Positions 1-9,436 of a DNA stretch of 64,000 bases are shown piece by piece. The stretch lies in contig JANSYR010000012.1 in assembly GCA_024742285.1 (NCBI GenBank), positions 162,260 to 226,259 on the forward strand, read 5' to 3'. This stretch comes from a bacterium (GTDB taxonomy: Bacteria; Myxococcota_A; UBA9160; UBA4427). Below the pieces are notes generated by a model. That model ran no database searches. It saw only the letters and a list, made by a program, of their open reading frames with translations, and had not been told where the DNA came from. A program made the position numbers and the translations under genes. Each line of letters starts with the position of its first letter. Positions within the stretch are counted from its first letter, which is position 1.

Positions 1-141
1 CGACTCGACGTTCCACTCTTCGACCAGATGGTTCTCGTCCTCGGTCTGACCTTCTTGCTGGTCGAGGCCTCCTGGCGCTGGATCGAGCGGCCGATGCTGG
101 AAGGACGCGCGGGGACCGCTCCGCAGGCCGGCGAGCGGTAG
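1..141 (+). CDS. C-terminal end of an acyltransferase-3 family protein (partial)
   Basis: Only the last 46 codons are present; the start lies left of the window. The peptide contains a hydrophobic stretch (LVLGLTFLLVEASWRW) followed by IERP, the usual last transmembrane helix and tail of OafA/YrhL-type integral membrane O-acyltransferases, which acylate cell-surface sugars. The stop codon is at 139-141. A surface-polysaccharide role fits the glycosyltransferase and sulfotransferase genes further right. The call rests on a short segment. Confidence 0.55.
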   Translation, partial: RLDVPLFDQMVLVLGLTFLLVEASWRWIERPMLEGRAGTAPQAGER

Positions 142-182
142 TGCCCGTCGCGATCGAACTGGGCCCGGGCGCTCCAGGCGTC

Positions 183-2192
183 TCAGCGGACGGGGAGATG
201 CCCGATGCGGGGCCGCCGGCGCGATGCAGCCAGGCCGGCGAGACCGATTCCCAGCAGCAGCGCGGTTCCGGGCTCGGGGACGACGCGGACCCGGAACGAC
301 TCGACGACGCGCTCGCCGACGGACACGGTGTCGATCTCGAAGCGGGTCCGTGAGGGGTCGATCCCGACGACGTCGATCCGGTCGAAGCCACCCGAGAGAC
401 CGCCGGGCGCCTCCGCGGTGATCAAGGGGTAGACGCCCAGCCCCGTTTTCGGACCGAAGACCACCTCGAGAACGCCGTCGAGGACCGACGTTCCGGTCCG
501 GATCACGGCGGAACGCTCCGCGTCGGGCTCGTGGTCGAGCACGATCGAGAGCTCGGATCCGGTGCCCAGCTCCATCTCGCCGGAGACGTCGACGCGAGCT
601 CCGGCGAGGCGAAGTGCACCGCGCGCCGAGCCGTCGTCGGACTCGGCGACCCCGATTCGCGCGCGCTGCGTGGAAAGGGATCCGCCGTTCAGCGCGACCG
701 CTCCGTCGGCGTGGCCGTCCGCGAGCGCGACGCCGATCTCGGTTGAGGCGAAGCCTTCGATGGAACCGGAGAAGTCGAGCCGTCCCTTTGCGCTCCCCCG
801 ATCGTCCACCTTGCCGATGGTGAGCAGGCTCGTCTCGGAGGAGGTGCCGCGAATCGACCCGCCGGCGAGATCGAGGATCCCCGTCGCGTGGCCTGCGTCC
901 TCGCGGGCCGACCGATAGAGGCCGGCGACGAGCACGTCGACCGTCAGTTCAGTGTCGCCCTCCACGGTCAGCCTGGTGTCGTAGTCGCCGGCCCCTCGAC
1001 CAACGCCGGCCGACACGTAGCCGGTGTCGTAGAGGTCGTCGGTGAAGGGCGCGCTGCGCAGATCGCCTCCGACGCGGACCGCGGCGTGGACCCGATCCGC
1101 GGGATCGAAGTGGGATTCCGAGCGGTAACGGGTGGTGCCGAGGTAGAGGGCCAGGGTCTCGAGGTCGCCCCCGATCTCGACCGTGCCGGTCACCTCTCTC
1201 GGCGCGGAGACCGGCGTGTCGTTCCGGACGTCGAAGGCGGGAACGAGCTGCCCGACGACCATCACGGTCTGCGCGCCGACGACGTTTCCCGCGACCTCGA
1301 ACGTCCCTGTCGCGGGGCGGCCGGTCCCCGATCCGACGGTGATGTAGTCGAGGATGGCGTCTCCTCCGACTTCGAGCGTTCCGTCGACGGCGACGACCGG
1401 AGCCGACGAGACGCCGACCGCGACGTCGCGCAGGACGGGACCCGACGGCTGGGGGATGCCGAGGGTGACCTCGAGATCGCCTCCGACGGAGAGGCGCCCG
1501 ACGTTGCGGAAGTCGGGATCGAGAACGAATGAACGCTCGCTGAAGGACGTCCCCACCGCGACGCCGGAGAAACCGCGCACCGATCCGCCGACCTCGATCG
1601 CGCCCTCCGAATAGCCCGCTGGCGGGTCCGATTGGCCGATGGAGCCTCGTCCGACCGTGAGCCCGCTCCCGCGGTCGGCGTCCCGACCCGCACTGCCCGT
1701 GAGGTTGCCTCCGACACGCAGCGTGTCCGGTCCAGCCGGGTGGGTCGCCCCCTCGAGGCCGAAGTGAGGCGTTCCCACGACCACGGATCGACCGATGTCG
1801 AGGTTCCCGCCGAAGGCGGCCGCCGCCGGGCCGATCGCCGGAGGCGATCCCTGGAGTACGAGGCGCTCGAAGCGCCATGCCGTGTCGTCTGCGGCGAGAC
1901 TTCCTGGCCCGAGGAAGACGTGGTGCCAGGACGAGGGAACGTCGCCCTCCAGGAACGGGGAGTCGGCGCGGAGCGCGACGGTCGCGCCGTTCTCGACGAT
2001 CACGACGTCGTCGGCGCTTGGTGCGGCGCCGCCGTCCCAGATCGAAGGATCGAACCAGTCCCCTCCGTCTTCGGCCGAGAGCGTCGTCAGGCCGACCTGC
2101 GCCTGGGCAGACCCGCCCGCGCCGCCCGCGACGACCATCAGAAGCGTCAGGACGGGGAGCGCGAAACGCCGTCGCTTCACTCGAGGATCCAT
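183..2192 (-). CDS. PEP-CTERM sorted extracellular repeat protein
   Basis: A 669-residue secreted protein. The ATG at 2192 has an AGGAGG ribosome site about 11 bases upstream and starts a signal peptide (basic MDPRVKRRRF, hydrophobic core, cleavage near AQA). The body is made of repeated Gly-rich beta-strand units of the type VGGDL/VGGNL/LDLAGG, typical of autotransporter-like or beta-helix surface proteins. The C-terminus is a canonical PEP-CTERM signal: VPEPGTALLLGIGLAGLAAS then a basic cluster. Known members are cut and anchored by an exosortase; no exosortase gene is in this window. It is divergent from the gamma-glutamyltransferase-like gene. Open frame continues upstream of the ATG but runs antisense through that gene and is not coding. 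Confidence 0.85.
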   Translation of the reverse strand: MDPRVKRRRFALPVLTLLMVVAGGAGGSAQAQVGLTTLSAEDGGDWFDPSIWDGGAAPSADDVVIVENGATVALRADSPFLEGDVPSSWHHVFLGPGSLAADDTAWRFERLVLQGSPPAIGPAAAAFGGNLDIGRSVVVGTPHFGLEGATHPAGPDTLRVGGNLTGSAGRDADRGSGLTVGRGSIGQSDPPAGYSEGAIEVGGSVRGFSGVAVGTSFSERSFVLDPDFRNVGRLSVGGDLEVTLGIPQPSGPVLRDVAVGVSSAPVVAVDGTLEVGGDAILDYITVGSGTGRPATGTFEVAGNVVGAQTVMVVGQLVPAFDVRNDTPVSAPREVTGTVEIGGDLETLALYLGTTRYRSESHFDPADRVHAAVRVGGDLRSAPFTDDLYDTGYVSAGVGRGAGDYDTRLTVEGDTELTVDVLVAGLYRSAREDAGHATGILDLAGGSIRGTSSETSLLTIGKVDDRGSAKGRLDFSGSIEGFASTEIGVALADGHADGAVALNGGSLSTQRARIGVAESDDGSARGALRLAGARVDVSGEMELGTGSELSIVLDHEPDAERSAVIRTGTSVLDGVLEVVFGPKTGLGVYPLITAEAPGGLSGGFDRIDVVGIDPSRTRFEIDTVSVGERVVESFRVRVVPEPGTALLLGIGLAGLAASRRRPRIGHLPVR

Positions 2193-2567
2193 GGAGCGTC
2201 GAGACCTCCTGGCAGACGACCGCCTCGAAGCGAGCCGTGACCCGCCCGCGCGACGCTGCACCCGGACGTGGTCCTCCGCAGGGCGATGTGGCAGATCGAT
2301 GCGTCCGTCGGCGTCCGGGGGCGGGGCCCGATCCCGAACCGTCGATCGTTCTCGGATTCGATCGACGCGACGCAGGTCGCGCCGCGATCGGTCGGGGCGA
2401 AAGTGACTCACTCTGCTCGACTTCGATCGCGCGCCTCCCGAACCGGCTCGCCAGCGCGCTTCGCCGTTCCGGCTCCGGGCTGCTCCGACGAGCGAGGGCC
2501 GGGCGTCCAGGCCTAGAGTCCGCCGCGGCAGGGCGCGTGGGCGATCGGTGCGGCCGGGAGGGACGGG
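2193..2567. other. Divergent intergenic region, nothing recognised
   Basis: These 375 bases separate the PEP-CTERM gene (minus) from the gamma-glutamyltransferase-like gene (plus). Both promoters should lie here. I could not identify convincing promoter boxes, an operator palindrome or a small gene in it. Confidence 0.5.
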
Positions 2568-4430
2568 ATGGGTTCGAGGCGATCGATTCGGAGGGAGCGG
2601 AGCTCGGTGTACGCGGTCGGAGCCGGGTGGCTGCTGATCGCCGTGGCGCTCGGTTGCGGCGGTCGCGAGCTCATCGCGTTCGACGACCCGACACGGACGC
2701 CGCGACGGACCCTGGAAGCGAGCGAGTACGCCGTCGTCGCCGGGACGCCCTGGGCCGCCGAGGCCATGGACGACGTGCTGGCGCGGGGCGGGAACGCCTT
2801 CGACGCCGCGGTCGCCGGTCTCCTCGTGCTGAACGTGACCTTCGGTGAGGCCGCGAGCTTCCCCAGCATCGCGCCGCTCCTCGTGTGGGACGCCACCGCG
2901 GGGGAGGCGAGCAGCTACGTCGGCGTCGGCACGGCACCCGCCGCCGCCACGATCGAAGCGTTCCGAGCGCGTGGCCACGAGGTCGTCCCGGCGCGCGACG
3001 TGATCGCCCAGCTCGTACCCGCCTCGCCCGACGTGATCGTGGAGCTGCTGCAGCGCCACGGCACCCGCCCCTTCGGCGAGCTGGCCGCGCCCGCGATCGA
3101 GATCGCCGAGGCGGGGTTCGCCATCCATGCGACCACGGCGAGGAACCTCGATCTCAGCTGGATCGAGCGGCTCGGAATGCGATTGCTGCTCCCCTACAAC
3201 GCGAAGGTCTTCACCCAGGGCGAGTGGTGGAAACCGATCCGCGCCGGCGAACGCCTGCGTCGGGTCGATCTGTCCAAGACGCTCGCTGCGCTCGCGCGTA
3301 CCGAGGCCGGCTGCCTGGAGGAGGGAGGCGAAAGGGAGGTCTGCCTCGAAGCCGTCCGCGAGCGGTTCTATGAAGGGGACATTGCCGAGGCGATCGTCGC
3401 GCTCCACGAAGCGCACGACGGGTTCATGACGGCCGAGGATCTGGCGGGTTATGCGGGCAAGTGGGAAGCTCCGCTGCGGGCCCGCTTCGGTGGGTACGAG
3501 CTGCTGTCGAACGGGACCTGGACCCAGGGCATCGCACTGTTGATGGCGGCGCAGATCCTCGATGGCGTCGCGGTCGACGGGCTCGAACACAACAGCGCGC
3601 GCTACGTCCATACCCTCGTCCAGGCGCTCGAGCTCGCGATGGCGGATCGTGAGGCGTACGCCGGCGATCCCGACTTCGTCGACGTGCCCCTCGGCGTCCT
3701 GCTCTCCGAAGCCTTCGCCGCGAAGCGGCGTGCCGAGATGGGGTCGCGTGCATTCGGCGCGCTCCCCCCGCCGGGTGACGTCCCGGGGGATGCCGCCTGG
3801 CGTCCGGCTTCCCCGACGCGTCACGCCTTCTCCGCACCGCCGAGATTCGGTCGCGACACGACCTATCTGGCGGTCGTGGACGGCGAGGGGAACAGCGTGT
3901 CGATGACCCCGAGCGACTTTCCGGTTTCGCCGATGGTGCCCGACACGGGGCTCGTCCTCGGCATCCGCATGACCCAGTTCCGGCTCGATCCAGAGAGCCC
4001 GACGGCCCTCGCGCCGGGGAAACGGCCGCGTGTCACGCCCCACGCCGCGATGCTGCTGCGGGACGGCCGGCACGTCATGAGCTTCGGCACGCCGGGCGCC
4101 GAGATGCAGACCCAGGCGAACCTGCAGGTCCTGCTCAATCATCTCGTGTTCGAGATGGGGATCCAGGAGGCGATCGACCAGCCGCGTTTCCGGTCGCTCA
4201 CCTGGCCGGACTCGTTCTCGCCCCACGATTCCGAGCCCGGCATGATCGAGCTCGAGGCGACGCTCTACGATGCGATCGCCGACGACCTCGAGGCGCTCGG
4301 CTACCGCGTTCGTCGCTGGGACGACTGGGATCCGCACTTCAGCGCGGTCGGCGCGATCCGGCGGCGGGACGACGGCACGCTCGCGGTCGGTGCGGATCCG
4401 CGCGAGGCGACCACGGCGAAGGGCAGATAG
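2568..4430 (+). CDS. Gamma-glutamyltransferase-family lipoprotein (divergent)
   Basis: A 620-residue Ntn-hydrolase of the gamma-glutamyltransferase (GGT) family, which classically transfers or hydrolyses gamma-glutamyl groups such as those of glutathione in the periplasm. The N-terminus carries a lipoprotein-like signal (LLIAVALGC). GGT landmarks are ALGPGG-like start region (AMDDVLARGGNAFDAAVAG), the self-processing and nucleophile threonine context GRDTTYLAVVDGEGNSVSMT, and RVTPHAAMLLRDG near the C-terminus. Two conserved glycine-rich and arginine segments are altered: the usual GIGGGGF becomes SFPSIAPLL, and the DGRETAP motif, whose Arg binds the substrate carboxylate, reads GVGTAPAA. Substrate may therefore differ from glutathione. 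Ribosome site GGAGGG precedes the ATG. Confidence 0.8.
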   Translation: MGSRRSIRRERSSVYAVGAGWLLIAVALGCGGRELIAFDDPTRTPRRTLEASEYAVVAGTPWAAEAMDDVLARGGNAFDAAVAGLLVLNVTFGEAASFPSIAPLLVWDATAGEASSYVGVGTAPAAATIEAFRARGHEVVPARDVIAQLVPASPDVIVELLQRHGTRPFGELAAPAIEIAEAGFAIHATTARNLDLSWIERLGMRLLLPYNAKVFTQGEWWKPIRAGERLRRVDLSKTLAALARTEAGCLEEGGEREVCLEAVRERFYEGDIAEAIVALHEAHDGFMTAEDLAGYAGKWEAPLRARFGGYELLSNGTWTQGIALLMAAQILDGVAVDGLEHNSARYVHTLVQALELAMADREAYAGDPDFVDVPLGVLLSEAFAAKRRAEMGSRAFGALPPPGDVPGDAAWRPASPTRHAFSAPPRFGRDTTYLAVVDGEGNSVSMTPSDFPVSPMVPDTGLVLGIRMTQFRLDPESPTALAPGKRPRVTPHAAMLLRDGRHVMSFGTPGAEMQTQANLQVLLNHLVFEMGIQEAIDQPRFRSLTWPDSFSPHDSEPGMIELEATLYDAIADDLEALGYRVRRWDDWDPHFSAVGAIRRRDDGTLAVGADPREATTAKGR

Positions 4431-4543
4431 GCGCGAAAGTCGCCTGACCGTGGAACCTCGCCTCGGTTCCATGGCCCATTTCGATCGTCCCGAGACGATC
4501 GAGGCCGCCCCTCCGCGAGGGGAGCGAGCCAGAAGGAGCGAGC

Positions 4544-5662
4544 ATGAAATTTCGGAGCATGTCGAGAGGAGCCGGTCGAGTGGTGGGGGCGGCCATCGCT
4601 CTCGGCGGACTGGGCGCGGGCGCGGCGGGGGCGGGCGAGCTGCCGTATCGACTGACGACGATCGACCACGACTACGACGCCGACGGCGTGATGGACGCCC
4701 AGACGGTGATCCAGTACGACGCCGCCGGCGATCCGACCGGCGCGACCTACACGTACACGGGCGACGGTACGCCCGACCGATTCGTGACCGAGGACGACGA
4801 GGCCGCCAGCGAGATCAGCACCTTCGACTTCGACGCGGCGGGCCTGACGACCTCGACGACCCTCGATCGCGTGAACATGGACGCCTCGACCGAATCGATC
4901 GCCGTGGTCCAGACCTACGTGGGCGGGGCTGCGACCCGAAGCGACTCGACCTTCGACTTCGATGGCGTGGTGAGCGCGACGTACTCGACTTTCGCCTACG
5001 CCGGACCCGACCTCGACACCGTCGAGACGCGGGATGCGGGGACGGACGCGCTGCAGACCACGCTGACCCTCGTCTACGGCGGCGACTCGCTGCCCGACGT
5101 GGCGACCCTCGTTTCGCCGGGCAGCATGGGCTTCCCCGGCCTCGAGGTCGAGACGACCTACAACTGGCGCCCCGACGGCCAGCCCGACGATGTCACCTCC
5201 ACCTGGTCCCAGGTCTTCCCGGGCGGGCCCGTCTTCTTCGGCGGCGGCACGGGCGACTACCAGTACGACGCAGAGGGGCGCCGCGTGGTCGAGGTCTTCA
5301 CGGTCGACACCAGCCAGGGCGCCTTCGTCGCCGAGTTCTTCGGCTTCGAGTACCGCAAGACGCTCCACTACGACGAGCTCGATCTGCTCGCCCTCGAAGA
5401 GATCGACATCGACGACGACGGCTCTCTCGACGCGACCCGCACCGCGACCTGGGAAGCCGGCGACTGCACCCCCGTCTTCGTCTGGGCCCCCAACGGACGG
5501 CCGGAGTTCGTCGCCGTGCCCGGCACGCCCTATGTGCCGGGTACGGGCTGGCAGTCCGTGCGGAACTGTCCCGAGCCCGCGACCGGGGTGTCGCTCATGG
5601 CGGGCATCGGCGCGCTCGCATGGCACTCGCGGAGGCGCCGCGCGCGCGCAGCGAGGGCGTAG
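4544..5662 (+). CDS. PEP-CTERM protein with RHS/YD-like acidic repeats
   Basis: A 372-residue secreted protein with an AAGGAGC ribosome site 7 bases before the ATG. The signal peptide ends near AGAG (about residue 27). The mature part is rich in Asp, Thr and Tyr and contains repeating patterns such as YDAAGDPTGATYTY and FDFDAAGLTTSTT, resembling short YD-type repeats and possibly calcium-binding. The C-terminus has CPEPATGVSLMAGIGALAW followed by an Arg-rich tail, a PEP-CTERM sorting signal with a short hydrophobic stretch. It stands alone between the GGT-like gene and a cytochrome P450 remnant. The exact function is unknown. Confidence 0.8.
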   Translation: MKFRSMSRGAGRVVGAAIALGGLGAGAAGAGELPYRLTTIDHDYDADGVMDAQTVIQYDAAGDPTGATYTYTGDGTPDRFVTEDDEAASEISTFDFDAAGLTTSTTLDRVNMDASTESIAVVQTYVGGAATRSDSTFDFDGVVSATYSTFAYAGPDLDTVETRDAGTDALQTTLTLVYGGDSLPDVATLVSPGSMGFPGLEVETTYNWRPDGQPDDVTSTWSQVFPGGPVFFGGGTGDYQYDAEGRRVVEVFTVDTSQGAFVAEFFGFEYRKTLHYDELDLLALEEIDIDDDGSLDATRTATWEAGDCTPVFVWAPNGRPEFVAVPGTPYVPGTGWQSVRNCPEPATGVSLMAGIGALAWHSRRRRARAARA

Positions 5663-5665
5663 CCC

Positions 5666-5800
5666 GTCGTCGAACGCGTAGGGAGCGTCGAAGATCTTCT
5701 CGTCGCGGTTCGCGGAGCCGTCGACCTTCACGACGGCGTCGCCCTTGCGGAGATTCCCGCCGTTCACCCCGCAGTCCTCGGCGACGGTCCGATTTCGCTT
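5666..5800 (-). pseudogene. Cytochrome P450 remnant (about 42 codons)
   Basis: The minus strand encodes RTVAEDCGVNGGNLRKGDAV followed by KVDGSANRDEKIFDAPYAFD. This matches the stretch of bacterial cytochromes P450 between the K helix and the haem-binding loop (pattern ..R.A..D.E.NG..I.KGD.V....GSANRDE.VF.DP..FD). Neither the rest of the enzyme nor the haem-cysteine motif was found on either side, and the frame runs on into the antisense of the neighbouring PEP-CTERM gene. It is best read as a gene fossil. Confidence 0.6.
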
Positions 5801-6091
5801 GCGCCTCGAGCAAGAACGGAACGAGGGCCTCGCGAAGGGATGATGAGCCGGCAGGCTGTAGCGCACTGACACCTCGGGGAGGCGGATCGCCCCTGCCCGC
5901 GTGCCGTCTCCACGGGCTGTCGCGAGCCTCGCGGACCCGGGGCGATCCCAGGGCGGGGCGAGGGAGCCTTGTGGGCACGATTCGGCGCAAGGGCTATCTT
6001 TGCTGACGGACGTTCAGATACATGCCTCGCCGACCCCGGAGCGTGGCCCTTCGCTCCACTGCGGGCTTCTGCCAGGCGGAGGGACGAATCC

Positions 6092-6799
6092 ATGTCGAAG
6101 CGAACGCCGACCGTTCTCCTTCTTCTCCTTCTCGGCCTATCGATGGCGACGGCCTGCGCCACGGGCGAACCGGGCGGCGCCCCGAGCCAGGAGAGTCCGC
6201 CGCCCGTTTCCTCGCCCCCGCCCGCGGAGCGCATCGGCGACCTCGTGAAGGTCGACATCGAGGCGGACGGCGAGCTCTTCATCCGCGAGGACCATCGGAT
6301 CGGCGGCTTCGATGCCGTCTACTTCCCGCTCGCGACGATCGAGTACGCGTCGGGTTCGCCGACTCTGAACGAGCGGACCGAGAACGAGTTCCTCGGACTG
6401 CTCGAGCAGTCCCTCGTCGACAACGCCGAGAGCGGGGGGATCGAGGTCGCCGACCGGGCAGGTCGGTGTGTGATCCGCCTTCAGATCGCCATCGAGGACC
6501 TCGAGATCGCGCGTCGGCGTCGCACGGGCGGCACGGGCGACTGGGCATCGCTGACTTTCGCCATGGAGCTCAGCGATTCGAGAACGGGCGAGCCGCTCGC
6601 GCGCTATGCGAAGCCAGAGCGGATCATGTCGCCCGGCACGGGTGAGAACCGCACGGAGCTGATCCTCGCCAACTACGCCGCCATTCTCGAGAACATCGAT
6701 CTGCCTGCCATCGTGACGGGTGTGACGGCCGAGCCGTCGCCTCCCCGCGACGACTGCGAAGGCGCACTCGCGGGCCTCCGGCCGGACGCCCGACCGTAG
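6092..6799 (+). CDS. Hypothetical lipoprotein
   Basis: A 235-residue predicted lipoprotein. The ATG at 6092 is preceded by GGCGGAGGGA and begins a classical type II signal (MSKRTPTVLLLLLLGLS, lipobox MATAC). A Pro/Ser/Glu-rich linker follows (residues 25-45), then a folded domain with alternating hydrophobic strands (VKVDIEADGELFI, VIRLQIAIEDLEI). Upstream in-frame codons were ignored because they lack a ribosome site. The overall pattern recalls small outer-membrane lipoproteins of the DUF3313/DUF4136 type, but I cannot assign a family. Confidence 0.75.
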   Translation: MSKRTPTVLLLLLLGLSMATACATGEPGGAPSQESPPPVSSPPPAERIGDLVKVDIEADGELFIREDHRIGGFDAVYFPLATIEYASGSPTLNERTENEFLGLLEQSLVDNAESGGIEVADRAGRCVIRLQIAIEDLEIARRRRTGGTGDWASLTFAMELSDSRTGEPLARYAKPERIMSPGTGENRTELILANYAAILENIDLPAIVTGVTAEPSPPRDDCEGALAGLRPDARP

Positions 6800-6897
6800 C
6801 GGCGCGACCTTCGGGGTCTACCTTCCACGGCTTCCGACGCCGCCGCCGCCGCCACCGGCGGACGGGCGCGGGTTCGTTCGCCTCGAATGCGCGGGCG

Positions 6898-7308
6898 CTA
6901 CTTCCAGCCGATGGATTCGTAGCCTCGCTCCGCGAGACAACGGTCGACGTAGTTGACGAAGACCGGATCGGGCTCGGAGGAGCCGATCATCCACGAGAAG
7001 AATCCGATGATCGATCCCGAGACGAGCCCGATCAGCGCGCCGATTCCCGCGCCGCCCCGGATCGCGCCCGTCGCCGCTCCCGTCGCGGTCCCTACGGCCG
7101 CCCCCGCGCCGGTCCTCTTGGCGGCTTCTGCGGCCTGATTCGTATCGAGGTCGGCGTTCTCGGCGAGCGCGATGCAGTCATCGACGTCCTCCTGGGCGAC
7201 GACCTCTCCGACCTGTTCGTAGTACGCGTTCGGGTAGAGCACGGGGCGCTTCGCGCAGCCGACCACGATCCACATCGGAACGAGAAGAAGGACGAGAACC
7301 CGACGCAT
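6898..7308 (-). CDS. Glycine-zipper lipoprotein
   Basis: A 136-residue lipoprotein with signal and lipobox MRRVLVLLLVPMWIVVGC. The centre (about 60-110) is a glycine zipper: alternating small residues GAGAAVGTATGAATGAI followed by a hydrophobic GALIGLVSGSIIGFF segment. Such segments insert in or pack against membranes, as in SmpA/Rick-17kDa-like lipoproteins. A conserved-looking Cys pair (DDCIALAENAD and VDRCLAERGY) flanks the zipper. It converges with the upstream lipoprotein gene and is divergent from the methyltransferase gene. Confidence 0.8.
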   Translation of the reverse strand: MRRVLVLLLVPMWIVVGCAKRPVLYPNAYYEQVGEVVAQEDVDDCIALAENADLDTNQAAEAAKRTGAGAAVGTATGAATGAIRGGAGIGALIGLVSGSIIGFFSWMIGSSEPDPVFVNYVDRCLAERGYESIGWK

Positions 7309-7591
7309 GTGAAACCCTCCGTGCGACGCACTGCGAAGCCGACCGAAACGATACCTTCCTGAACGGGATGAACGCGATCGCCTTCCGTTTCGTCACCGAG
7401 CACGGGTGCGTCGCGGGGCGGACGGCCGTTCCGGCGCAGAAGAACCGCGGGCGGGGCGCTTCGGGGCGGCCCGTCGCGGAGCGCCCGCTGGCAGCGAACT
7501 CCGAGGCGCGCTTTCATTGCCCGCCGGGCGGCGGGCCCCTGTCGGTCGGGATCGGCCGGCCTCGCCTAGCGTCCGATCGCAGAGGCCGACG

Positions 7592-8395
7592 ATGGAAGTC
7601 CACACCGGCAACCCCTACGTGCGAAAGCTGAAGCGCCTCTTCCGGCGCAAGGTCAAGCTGATGCCGCGGGAAGAGGCCGAGAAGTGGCGCCGCGAGCTGG
7701 ATGATCTGTACCGCCGCGACTACGGCCTGAGCGCGCATCCTCTGCAGAGCGATCCGGCGGTGGTGCCACCCGTCGACGTGATCGATCAGGTCCAGGGCCC
7801 GAGCAAGGCGGATCCGACGACGTTCTTCGGAACCGGGGCACGAGAGACGTGCGTCTATCTGAGCGAGCTCGGCGAGATCGGTGTGAAGATGACCGATGTC
7901 GAGCGGATGCTCGACTTCGGCTTCGGCACGGGCCGGATCCTGCTTCACTTCCTGCCCTTCGACGTCGAACGTCACGGGTGCGACGTGAACCAGGCGTCCT
8001 TCGACTGGACGACCCGGACACTCGGCGAACTCGCGGACCTCCGCATGTCGAAGCTCGAGCCCCCCCTCGACTATCCCGACGGATCCTTCGACCTGATCAT
8101 CGCGACCTCGGTCTTCACGCATACGCCCTTTGCGCTGCAGCCGCTCTGGATCGAGGAGTTCGCACGCATCCTGCGACCGGGTGGCACGTCGATCGTCACC
8201 GTCCACGACCCGGACAAGATGCCGGCCTCCGGACGCGAGCGGGGTTGGCTCGAGACGGGCAATCGCAAGGGCATCCACATGCGGACGTTCCTGACCGAGG
8301 ACAAGCTCGCCGAGCTATGGGGCACTTCGCTCGAGTTCGTCGGCCTGCGGCGCTATCCGGGTACCCAGGCCCACGTCATCGCCCGCAAGCCCTGA
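7592..8395 (+). CDS. Class I SAM-dependent methyltransferase
   Basis: A 267-residue cytosolic enzyme. The Rossmann motif I for S-adenosylmethionine is MLDFGFGTGRILLHF (about residues 108-122), followed by the acidic DVNQA end of strand 2 and the SFDLIIATSVFTH motif IV (about 165-178). The LRPGGTSIVTVHDPD segment is the usual post-IV strand. A basic N-terminus (KLKRLFRRKVKLMPREEAEKW) precedes it. Its place beside sulfotransferase and glycosyltransferase genes suggests modification of a surface glycan or lipid, which is inference. The ATG was chosen because upstream codons are poor and unlike the family. Confidence 0.8.
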   Translation: MEVHTGNPYVRKLKRLFRRKVKLMPREEAEKWRRELDDLYRRDYGLSAHPLQSDPAVVPPVDVIDQVQGPSKADPTTFFGTGARETCVYLSELGEIGVKMTDVERMLDFGFGTGRILLHFLPFDVERHGCDVNQASFDWTTRTLGELADLRMSKLEPPLDYPDGSFDLIIATSVFTHTPFALQPLWIEEFARILRPGGTSIVTVHDPDKMPASGRERGWLETGNRKGIHMRTFLTEDKLAELWGTSLEFVGLRRYPGTQAHVIARKP

Positions 8396-8440
8396 GCCGC
8401 CCGCCCGGCTTCGCGAATCGGACGCGAGCGACCGAACGGC

Positions 8441-9400
8441 TCATGCTGCGGCGAGGCGAGGGGCACGCTCAAGCACTTCGAAGGCGTCGTGGCGGACATG
8501 GTCTCGCGCCATTTCGTCGCGCACGAAATCCTCGCTGATCTCGCCCTTCTCGAGGCACTCGCGCAGCAGGCCGAAGAAGAAGGCCTCCTGACGGGGATCC
8601 GGGTGGGGCTTGTAGCGCCCGAGCAGGCCGTAGTCGCCGAAGATCCGTCGACGGGTCCGGCGTAGGACCCCCACGAGCGGAAACGCTCTCGTCCGATCTC
8701 CCGGTACGAAGTCGACGGGAAGGCCCGTCTTCCAGGGCTGGGTCCACCGCTTCGTGTTGTGCAGCAGCTTCGTCTCGCTTCCCAGGTGGTCGAAGTCGTT
8801 CCAGGCGGGCTCGAGCGGTCCGAGGGTCGCAGGATCTTCCAGACGGAGGCCGATCCAGTCGGTGTAGTCGACCTCGCGCGTGAACATCGCGTCGAACGTC
8901 GCTCCGGTCCTCCAATGCTCGAGTCGCGCGCAGTCGAGGAGCATGACGCTGCTCGCCTTGATGCCCGAACGTCCCTTCGAGCCCGTCTTGTGTCGAACGA
9001 CGACCGCGCGTTGGTCCATGTCCCGGCGAAGGAGCTCGGCGGCGTCGCCGACGGCGAAGACGTCCGGATCGATCACGACGGCCCGCCCGCGGTAGCCCAT
9101 CAGCTCGGGGGGCATGAAGCGCAGGGGCGTGAACGACTGCAGGTCGTCCATCCGCCAGATTCGCGTTCGACCATCTCGCAGGTAGGGCTCGCCCTCGCGC
9201 GCGGCCAGGAAGGCGTGGTCCTCGGTCGAGATGAGGCGCACGTCGAACGCATCGGGCGTCGGGCTGTTGCGCCGCAGCGAGTAGCGCGAGACCCGCGCGC
9301 CGAGCATCTGGCGCGGATTCGTCTGTATGAAGACCGTTCCCAGCAACGATTCGAGCTCCCGATGAGCGAAGAACTTGCGCTCGGATCGACTGCGGCGCAA
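8441..9400 (-). CDS. GT8-like glycosyltransferase
   Basis: A 319-residue protein with the layout of glycogenin-type (family 8) transferases: an N-terminal VFIQTNPRQMLGARVSRYSL strand-helix, the metal and nucleotide-sugar binding DxD-like motif in AVVIDPDVF (about 107-115), the ASSVMLLDCARLEHW strand, WNDFDHL, and a final metal ligand in LLHNTKRWTQPW. It would transfer a sugar from a nucleotide donor to a surface glycan. It is the last gene of a four-gene minus-strand run (12508 down to 8441) with 36 bases between it and the ELM1-family gene, consistent with one transcript. Confidence 0.7.
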   Translation of the reverse strand: MRRSRSERKFFAHRELESLLGTVFIQTNPRQMLGARVSRYSLRRNSPTPDAFDVRLISTEDHAFLAAREGEPYLRDGRTRIWRMDDLQSFTPLRFMPPELMGYRGRAVVIDPDVFAVGDAAELLRRDMDQRAVVVRHKTGSKGRSGIKASSVMLLDCARLEHWRTGATFDAMFTREVDYTDWIGLRLEDPATLGPLEPAWNDFDHLGSETKLLHNTKRWTQPWKTGLPVDFVPGDRTRAFPLVGVLRRTRRRIFGDYGLLGRYKPHPDPRQEAFFFGLLRECLEKGEISEDFVRDEMARDHVRHDAFEVLERAPRLAAA

Positions 9401-9436
9401 CCGGACCCGCGAGCGCTCGATCGAGGAGGCGGTCGT

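Noticed and set aside
2193-4472. Long minus-strand open frame extending the PEP-CTERM gene across the GGT-like gene
   Set aside because: It is the antisense of a recognisable enzyme, has Arg/Asp/Glu-rich low-information sequence, and the signal peptide with ribosome site begins at 2192.
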